From Curvibacter sp. AEP1-3 (GTDB lineage: Bacteria; Pseudomonadota; Gammaproteobacteria; Burkholderiales; Burkholderiaceae_C), in contig NZ_CP015698.1 in the NCBI RefSeq assembly GCF_002163715.1, positions 3,655,850 through 3,719,849 on the forward strand: DNA of 64,000 nt, given 5' to 3'. The translations under genes were made by a program, and so were the position numbers. Shown in pieces: positions 59,007 to 64,000 of this stretch (positions within the stretch are counted from its first letter, which is position 1; every line of letters starts with the position of its first letter). The notes under the pieces were generated by a model, which saw only the letters and a program-made list of their open reading frames with translations, was not told where the DNA came from and searched no databases.

Positions 59007-60904
59007 ACTTGGCCCGCAATCGGGGTGAGGGTAGGGCGGGCCAGCCAGTAGGCCTCGAAGTCTTTGGCAGGCATGGGCCGCGCGAATAAATAGCCCTGCG
59101 CTTGATCGCAGCCCATGCGGGTAAGGGCCTCCCGGGTGGCTTCGTTTTCCACGCCCTCGGCGGTCACGGTGAGCTGCAAACTTTTGGCCAAGTGAATGAT
59201 GGCGCTCACCATGGCCACATCTTTTTGTCCCTGCATCAATCGGCGGACAAACGACTGGTCAATCTTGAGTTTATGCACCGGAAAGCGCTGCAGGTAAGAC
59301 AGGTTGGAGTAACCGGTGCCGAAGTCATCGATGGACATTCGGATGCCGGAGTGTTGAATCCGGCCAAGCGTGGTGATGAATTTCTCGGTGTCATGGATCA
59401 GGGTGGACTCCGTGACTTCCAACTCCAATTGCCGCGGATCCAGACCGGTCTCCCGTAGAGCCTGTGCGATCACGGCTTCCACATTGCCCCGACTGAATTG
59501 AACCGGCGACAGGTTGACCGACACAAACAGATCCGTCGCACCTTGCTGCCGCCAGGCCTGCATTTGCCGGCAGGCTTCAGTCAACACCCATTGACCGATG
59601 TCCACAATCAAGCCCGATTTTTCTGCCAAGGTGATGAACAAGCCGGGTGACACCATACCCAGCTTGGGGTTTTGCCAGCGCACCAGCGCTTCCGCCCCCA
59701 ACAGCCTGCCGCTGTGCAGGTCATACACCGGCTGGTAGTGCAATACAAACTCTTCTTGCGTGACCGCCTGCCGGAGGCTGGAAATCAGGTGCAGGCTCTC
59801 CGTCACACTGCTGCGGATGTCTTCACTGAAGAATCGGAAGGTGTTGCGCCCGGCTTCTTTGGCGTGATACATCGCCAGGTCAGCGTGCCGCATCAGTTCG
59901 TCGAAAGAGTTGCCGTGTTGGGGATACAGGGCGATGCCGATAGAGCAGGAAGCGAGCACTTCTAGGCCTCGCAACTGAAACGGGGCCTGCATCTTCTGCA
60001 GGATGTCCTGACTGACTTTCGCCACCGCATCGGGGTGTTGGAGACCAGTCAGACCAATCAAAAATTCATCTCCGCCCTGCCGGCAAACAATGTCTGTTTG
60101 CCGCACCGATTCACGCAAACGCTGCGCCACTTGCACCAAAAAATCATCTCCAGCGGAATGCCCCAAGGAGTCGTTGACGTCTTTGAAGTTGTCCAGATCC
60201 ACAAACAGCATGGCGACCAGATTCTTCTCTTCGGCGGCTAAGCGCATCGCCTCGGTCAGGAGCTCGTTACCCAGTATGCGGTTGGGCAGACGCGTCAACC
60301 CATCGTGCTGTGCCAGATAGGTCAGGTTCTTTTCCGAGGCATGAAAACGCGCAATCTGCGCCCTTAGGCGCACCAATGCGTTTTGCATGTCGTAGGTCAG
60401 AAACCAGATCAGAAAACCATTGATCAGCAAAATGGATACGCTGTCTGTCAGCCGGTCCAGCTCGGTACCGGAGGTGATGCCAGTGCGCCAACCGTTCAAT
60501 GTACCCAGGCCCAACATCACCACGCACCCCAGCATGAAGGTCAGCAGCATCCAGAAGTGTCTTGGTTTGAGTAGCTGACCCGCCCCGATCAGGATGACCG
60601 GATAACCCAGGAGCGAGGAGTCGCGCAGCCCGTCGCTGAACCACATGATGCTGAACAGGGAGAGGGTGGCCACCGACAGCACCATGCCGGCAGCGGCCTC
60701 GTGGTGCCCGCGGTGGTTGAGCCATTGGCAGGGGAGCATCAGCGCAGCTCCCAAGCCCAGGGACAGGACTACATCCCAGCGGGATTGCAGTCCGTACTGG
60801 GCTGCCGTGCCGCTGAAGGCGATGAACACCAGCAGTGCAAACTGGAAGACCCGGCGACTTCGTACGGTCGCCTCTTCCGCATCGTCATGACGGGGATTGG
60901 ACAC
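59003..60904 (-). CDS. Membrane GGDEF-EAL protein (cyclic-di-GMP turnover)
   Basis: 633 aa from a GTG at 60904 with AGGGAG nine bases upstream. Five to six membrane segments (about 20-170), GGDEF domain (277-281 GGDEF; inhibitory site RQTD 268-271, five residues before it) and EAL domain (405-407 EAL; also NLSPVQF, EVTES, DDFGTGYSN, KIDQSFV, AEGVEN). All key residues of both domains are present, so it could make and break cyclic-di-GMP. No recognised periplasmic sensor domain. Confidence 0.93.
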   Translation of the reverse strand: MSNPRHDDAEEATVRSRRVFQFALLVFIAFSGTAAQYGLQSRWDVVLSLGLGAALMLPCQWLNHRGHHEAAAGMVLSVATLSLFSIMWFSDGLRDSSLLGYPVILIGAGQLLKPRHFWMLLTFMLGCVVMLGLGTLNGWRTGITSGTELDRLTDSVSILLINGFLIWFLTYDMQNALVRLRAQIARFHASEKNLTYLAQHDGLTRLPNRILGNELLTEAMRLAAEEKNLVAMLFVDLDNFKDVNDSLGHSAGDDFLVQVAQRLRESVRQTDIVCRQGGDEFLIGLTGLQHPDAVAKVSQDILQKMQAPFQLRGLEVLASCSIGIALYPQHGNSFDELMRHADLAMYHAKEAGRNTFRFFSEDIRSSVTESLHLISSLRQAVTQEEFVLHYQPVYDLHSGRLLGAEALVRWQNPKLGMVSPGLFITLAEKSGLIVDIGQWVLTEACRQMQAWRQQGATDLFVSVNLSPVQFSRGNVEAVIAQALRETGLDPRQLELEVTESTLIHDTEKFITTLGRIQHSGIRMSIDDFGTGYSNLSYLQRFPVHKLKIDQSFVRRLMQGQKDVAMVSAIIHLAKSLQLTVTAEGVENEATREALTRMGCDQAQGYLFARPMPAKDFEAYWLARPTLTPIAGQV

Positions 60905-60977
60905 AGCAGACTCCCTGCAAGCCTCATGGGGGTTGCGGTTGCCCGGTCATTCGCGCCAGGCATACCGCTGGAGGCGG

Positions 60978-61304
60978 TTAATTGGCCTGGGCGCCGATCA
61001 CTTGCACCAGTTCGCCGGATTCGTACATCTCCATCATGATGTCTGAGCCGCCGATGAATTCACCCTTGATGTAGAGCTGGGGGATGGTGGGCCAGCTGCT
61101 GTATTCCTTGATGCCTTGGCGGATGCCGTCGTCTTCCAGCACGTTCACGGTCTTGATGGTCTTGGTATCCACGCCGCAGGCCTTGAGGATCTGGATAGCG
61201 CGGCCGGAGAAGCCGCACTGTGGGAAGCTGGCAGTGCCTTTCATGAACAGCAGGATGTCGTTGGACTTCACCAGTTCGTCAATGCGTTGTTGTGCGTCGC
61301 TCAT
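60978..61304 (-). CDS. grxD: Monothiol glutaredoxin (Grx4 type)
   Basis: 108 aa. CGFS active site in [20 protein letters not shown] with the cis-Pro, and GGSDIMMEM. Binds and delivers iron-sulfur clusters with BolA-type partners. Divergent from slyD (112-bp gap). Confidence 0.95.
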   Translation of the reverse strand: MSDAQQRIDELVKSNDILLFMKGTASFPQCGFSGRAIQILKACGVDTKTIKTVNVLEDDGIRQGIKEYSSWPTIPQLYIKGEFIGGSDIMMEMYESGELVQVIGAQAN

Positions 61305-61416
61305 GTCAAAAATTCCGAGTAGATAGATACCCTAATTATTTCACCTTCGTCCCTGCTTGTCGCCCTTCCGTGGCCTCAGCGCACAGCCGGTAAGGCTTTT
61401 TACGATAATTGGGGGC

Positions 61417-61893
61417 ATGAACATCACTAAAAACACCGCAGTCACCCTGCAATTCAAGATTTCCGATGCTACCGGCAAGCTGCTGGACCAGAGCCAGGAA
61501 CCCATCGCCTACCTGCATGGCGGCTACGGCAATACTTTCCCAAAGATTGAAGAAGCACTCGAAGGCCAGGCAGCCGGCTTCGCCACCACCGTGGAGCTGG
61601 CCCCTGCCGATGCCTTCGGCGAATACAACGAAGGCCTGTTACAAACCATTCCCAAAACCCAGTTTCCCCCGGGCGTGAAGGTTGGTGGTCAGCTGGAAGG
61701 CCGTGCCGAAGATGGCCAAACCATCGTGTTCACCGTGGTCAAGATCAAGGGCCCTGAAGTGCACCTCGACGGTAACCATCCCCTGGCCGGCAAGACACTG
61801 CGATTTGCACTGAAGGTGCTGGAAGTGCGTGCTGCCAGCGAAGAAGAAATCGCCCACGGACACGTGCATGGTGCCCACGGCCATCATCACTGA
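61417..61893 (+). CDS. slyD: FKBP-type peptidyl-prolyl isomerase, SlyD-like
   Basis: 158 aa from the ATG at 61417. FKBP domain split by an IF (insert-in-flap) domain: LLDQSQEPIAYLHGGYG, LEGQAAGF, PADAFGEYNE, PPGVKVGGQLEGR, NHPLAGKTLRFALKVLEVR. The short His-rich tail (HGHVHGAHGHHH) may bind nickel but is much shorter than the E. coli tail. Cytoplasmic chaperone and isomerase. Confidence 0.93.
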   Translation: MNITKNTAVTLQFKISDATGKLLDQSQEPIAYLHGGYGNTFPKIEEALEGQAAGFATTVELAPADAFGEYNEGLLQTIPKTQFPPGVKVGGQLEGRAEDGQTIVFTVVKIKGPEVHLDGNHPLAGKTLRFALKVLEVRAASEEEIAHGHVHGAHGHHH

Positions 61894-62061
61894 TTGCCTT
61901 TCGGTAGCTTTTGCGTGAGTTGAATTGCGGAATTTTGTTTTTTATTGGCATAAATCACCAAGTATTTTGAAATAAAGGCAAACAACGCAATTGGCTGCCG
62001 GTCCTGCGGGGCTACGATACCAGTCTAGAAATTGGTGTCATGCCCTTCAGGAGTTTTTGCC

Positions 62062-63801
62062 GTGTTGTCCAACCCCGCTACCAAATACCGCGCCTTCCCT
62101 TCCATTGACTTGCCGAATCGGCAGTGGCCCACGCGCAGCATCACCCAGCCGCCCATTTGGATGAGCACGGACCTGAGGGACGGTAACCAATCCCTGTTTG
62201 AGCCCATGAATGCGGAGCGCAAGATGCGCATGTTCCGCACGCTGCTGAGAGTGGGTTTCAAAGAAATCGAGGTCGGCTTCCCCAGCGCCTCGCAAACCGA
62301 CTTTGACTTTGTGCGCGAGTTGATCACTGGTGGTCATGTGCCCGATGACGTGACCATCGAAGTGCTCACCCAGTCCCGCGAGCACCTGATCCGCCGCACC
62401 ATCGAGTCCCTCAAGGGCGCGCGCCGCGCCATCGTGCATGTGTATAACGCCACCGCCCCCGTCTTCCGCGAAGTGGTTTTCGGCATGAGCAAGCCCGAGG
62501 TCAAAGAGTTGGCCGTGTCTTCGGTGCGCTTGATCAAAGAGATCACTGCCACCATGCCCGAGACCGAGTGGGTGCTGCAGTACAGCCCCGAGGTGTTTAC
62601 CAGCACCGAACTCGAATTCGCCTGCGAAGTATGTGACGCCGTCACCGCCGAGTGGGGCGCCACGCCTGCCAACAAGGTGATCCTCAATTTGCCGGCCACC
62701 GTGGAGGTGTCCACCCCCAACATTTATGCCGACCAGATCGAGTGGATGCACACCCACCTGGCTCGCCGCGACAGCATCATCCTGAGCCTGCACCCGCACA
62801 ACGACCGGGGCACTGGCGTGGCGGCTGCCGAACTGGGCATGATGGCCGGCGCCGACCGCGTGGAAGGCTGCTTGTTCGGCAACGGCGAGCGCACCGGAAA
62901 TGTGGACCTTGTGACCTTGGCCCTGAATATGTACACCCAGGGCGTGAGCCCCGGTCTCGATTTTTCGGACATCAACGCCATTGCCCGCACCGTCGAGCAT
63001 TGCAACCAGTTGCCCATCCACCCACGCCACCCGTATGTGGGTGACCTGGTGTTCACCGCGTTCAGTGGCTCCCACCAGGACGCCATCAAGAAAGGCTTTG
63101 CCGCCCAAAAGGCAGCCGGCCCGGATGCGATGTGGAATGTGCCCTACATGCCCATAGACCCTGCCGACGTGGGCCGCAGCTACGACTCGGTAATCCGCGT
63201 GAACAGCCAGTCCGGCAAGGGTGGTGTGGCTTATTTGATGGAAACCGAGTTCGGTGTGGTCATGCCGCGCCGCCTGCAGGTGGAGTTCTCGGGCGAAGTG
63301 CAAAGCTACACCGACAGCCATGGCGGCGAAATGAGCGCGCAAAACATTTGGGACCTGTTTGACGCCACCTACCTGAACGCGGCAGACGCCAAAGTGCGCT
63401 ACGTCGAGCATCACCTGTTCGACCACCCCGGCCAGACCGGCAAGGCCCATGTGCAGGGCATCCGCATCGGCGTGGAGGTGGACGGCCAGCCCATGCTGAT
63501 CACCGGCGAAGGGAACGGCCCCATCGACGCGGCAGTGCATGCCTTGCAGACGATTGGCGTGAAGGTGCAGGTGCGCAGCTATGAAGAGCGCAGCACCAAA
63601 GCCAGCACCGACGCGGGTGATGCACAAGCCTGTGCCTTCCTGGAGCTGGTGGCTACGAACGGCGATACCGGCAAGGGCGGCGAGCGCTTCGGGGTAGGCA
63701 TGGACACCAACATCGTGACCGCCTCGGTCAAAGCCCTGATTAGCGGTGTGAATCGCTTGGGGCTGGTGGACGTGGATGCGGCAGAGCCTGTTGCAGCCTG
63801 A
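62062..63801 (+). CDS. leuA: 2-isopropylmalate synthase
   Basis: 579 aa from a GTG at 62062, eight bases after AGGAG (62049-62053), giving the usual LSNPATKYR start. Catalytic TIM barrel: [45 protein letters not shown]-terminal regulatory domain (about 430-570) for leucine feedback. First committed step of leucine synthesis. 168-bp region before it shows no clear attenuator. Strong terminator follows. Confidence 0.96.
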   Translation: MLSNPATKYRAFPSIDLPNRQWPTRSITQPPIWMSTDLRDGNQSLFEPMNAERKMRMFRTLLRVGFKEIEVGFPSASQTDFDFVRELITGGHVPDDVTIEVLTQSREHLIRRTIESLKGARRAIVHVYNATAPVFREVVFGMSKPEVKELAVSSVRLIKEITATMPETEWVLQYSPEVFTSTELEFACEVCDAVTAEWGATPANKVILNLPATVEVSTPNIYADQIEWMHTHLARRDSIILSLHPHNDRGTGVAAAELGMMAGADRVEGCLFGNGERTGNVDLVTLALNMYTQGVSPGLDFSDINAIARTVEHCNQLPIHPRHPYVGDLVFTAFSGSHQDAIKKGFAAQKAAGPDAMWNVPYMPIDPADVGRSYDSVIRVNSQSGKGGVAYLMETEFGVVMPRRLQVEFSGEVQSYTDSHGGEMSAQNIWDLFDATYLNAADAKVRYVEHHLFDHPGQTGKAHVQGIRIGVEVDGQPMLITGEGNGPIDAAVHALQTIGVKVQVRSYEERSTKASTDAGDAQACAFLELVATNGDTGKGGERFGVGMDTNIVTASVKALISGVNRLGLVDVDAAEPVAA

Positions 63802-63820
63802 TTCAGCCAAGTCATGAAGA

Positions 63821-63852
63821 GCCGGGGCAGCGCAAGCGCCCCGGTTTTTTTT
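63821..63852. terminator. Intrinsic terminator after leuA
   Basis: CCGGGGC (63822-63828), loop, GCCCCGG (63838-63844), then eight T (63845-63852). It lies between convergent leuA and the phnA-like gene. Confidence 0.9.
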
Positions 63853-64000
63853 ATGCCTTTTTCAGGAAGCAGGCCTTGAGCATGAAGCTGCCGCCGTCCA
63901 TCTTGCAGTCCACCTCGTGGTCGCCGCCCACCAGCCGGATGCTTTTGACCTTGGTGCCCTGCTTGAGCACGGTGGAGCTGCCTTTGACTTTCAGGTCTTT
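63851..64000 (-). CDS. PhnA/YjdM family protein, 3' part only
   Basis: Only the last 49 codons are in the window; the 5' part lies beyond position 64000. The minus strand reads [20 protein letters not shown], then [16 protein letters not shown] and FLKKA, which matches the C-terminal PhnA domain of YjdM (alkylphosphonate-associated, zinc ribbon) proteins. Function of the family is unclear. Convergent with leuA. Confidence 0.8.
   Translation of the reverse strand, partial: KDLKVKGSSTVLKQGTKVKSIRLVGGDHEVDCKMDGGSFMLKACFLKKA

Noticed and set aside
61894..62061. Leucine-rich leader peptide or attenuator before leuA
   Set aside because: No short ORF with a leucine codon run and no competing hairpins seen.
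62047..63810. 587-codon open frame on the minus strand opposite leuA
   Set aside because: It mirrors leuA exactly, has a His/Gly/Val-rich shadow composition and no family motif. High G+C codon bias explains it.

Overview
The window looks like a chromosomal segment of a betaproteobacterium, most probably Burkholderiales / Comamonadaceae and Rhodoferax-like. This rests on recognised gene content and order (sspA-sspB, M23 peptidase-secA-argJ-mutT, pilB-pilC-pilD-coaE-zapD-yacG, ispB/rplU-rpmA-obgE-proB) and on an exosortase-B (XrtB) eps operon. Species assignment is inference.

Layout. 1-13.6 kb is housekeeping: sspAB, tRNA-Thr(TGT), a DciA-like gene, an M23 peptidase, secA, argJ, a DUF815 ATPase and mutT on +; then yacG, zapD, coaE, pilD, pilC and pilB on - (transcribed pilB to yacG). 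13.7-51.1 kb is a large exopolysaccharide (EPS) locus. It contains rfbCADB (dTDP-rhamnose), an MshA-like pilin followed by a PEP-CTERM protein, a second PEP-CTERM gene, a phosphomannomutase, UDP-glucose dehydrogenase and a secreted GH5 glycosidase. A 10-gene + strand operon follows (flippase, polymerase, glycosyltransferases, acetyl/acyltransferases, GMC oxidoreductase, SDR epimerase). On the - strand lies the epsA-epsB-epsL-epsD-epsE-epsF-epsG-xrtB-epsI-tagA-acyltransferase operon. A + strand galE/nucleotidyltransferase/manC operon is followed by a third PEP-CTERM protein. 51.2-64 kb returns to housekeeping: tRNA-Pro(CGG), ispB, rplU-rpmA, obgE, proB, a CNP1-like gene, rppH, proS, a lytic transglycosylase, a GGDEF-EAL protein, grxD, slyD, leuA and the 3' end of a phnA/yjdM gene.

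How it works together (inference from families). EpsB primes undecaprenyl phosphate with a hexose phosphate. The glycosyltransferases extend the unit with sugars supplied as dTDP-rhamnose, GDP-mannose, UDP-glucuronate and UDP-galactose. Wzx flips it, Wzy polymerises it, EpsF/EpsG set chain length, and EpsE/EpsL export it. XrtB with EpsI is expected to process PEP-CTERM proteins, three of which are encoded in the same locus. EpsA is the likely transcriptional regulator.

Most notable observations: (1) a ~45-bp interspersed repeat with five clear and two weaker copies, several inside coding genes (mutT 3' end, rfbD, manC, proS) and always in register; (2) a near-identical 16-bp element upstream of both epsA and a PEP-CTERM gene, suggesting co-regulation of exporter and sorting substrate; (3) a tandem MshEN-like (c-di-GMP-binding type) motif at the N-terminus of the EpsG kinase; (4) an MshA-like pilin gene joined to a PEP-CTERM gene; (5) an AT-richer block of glycan-decorating genes at about 28.6-36.6 kb.
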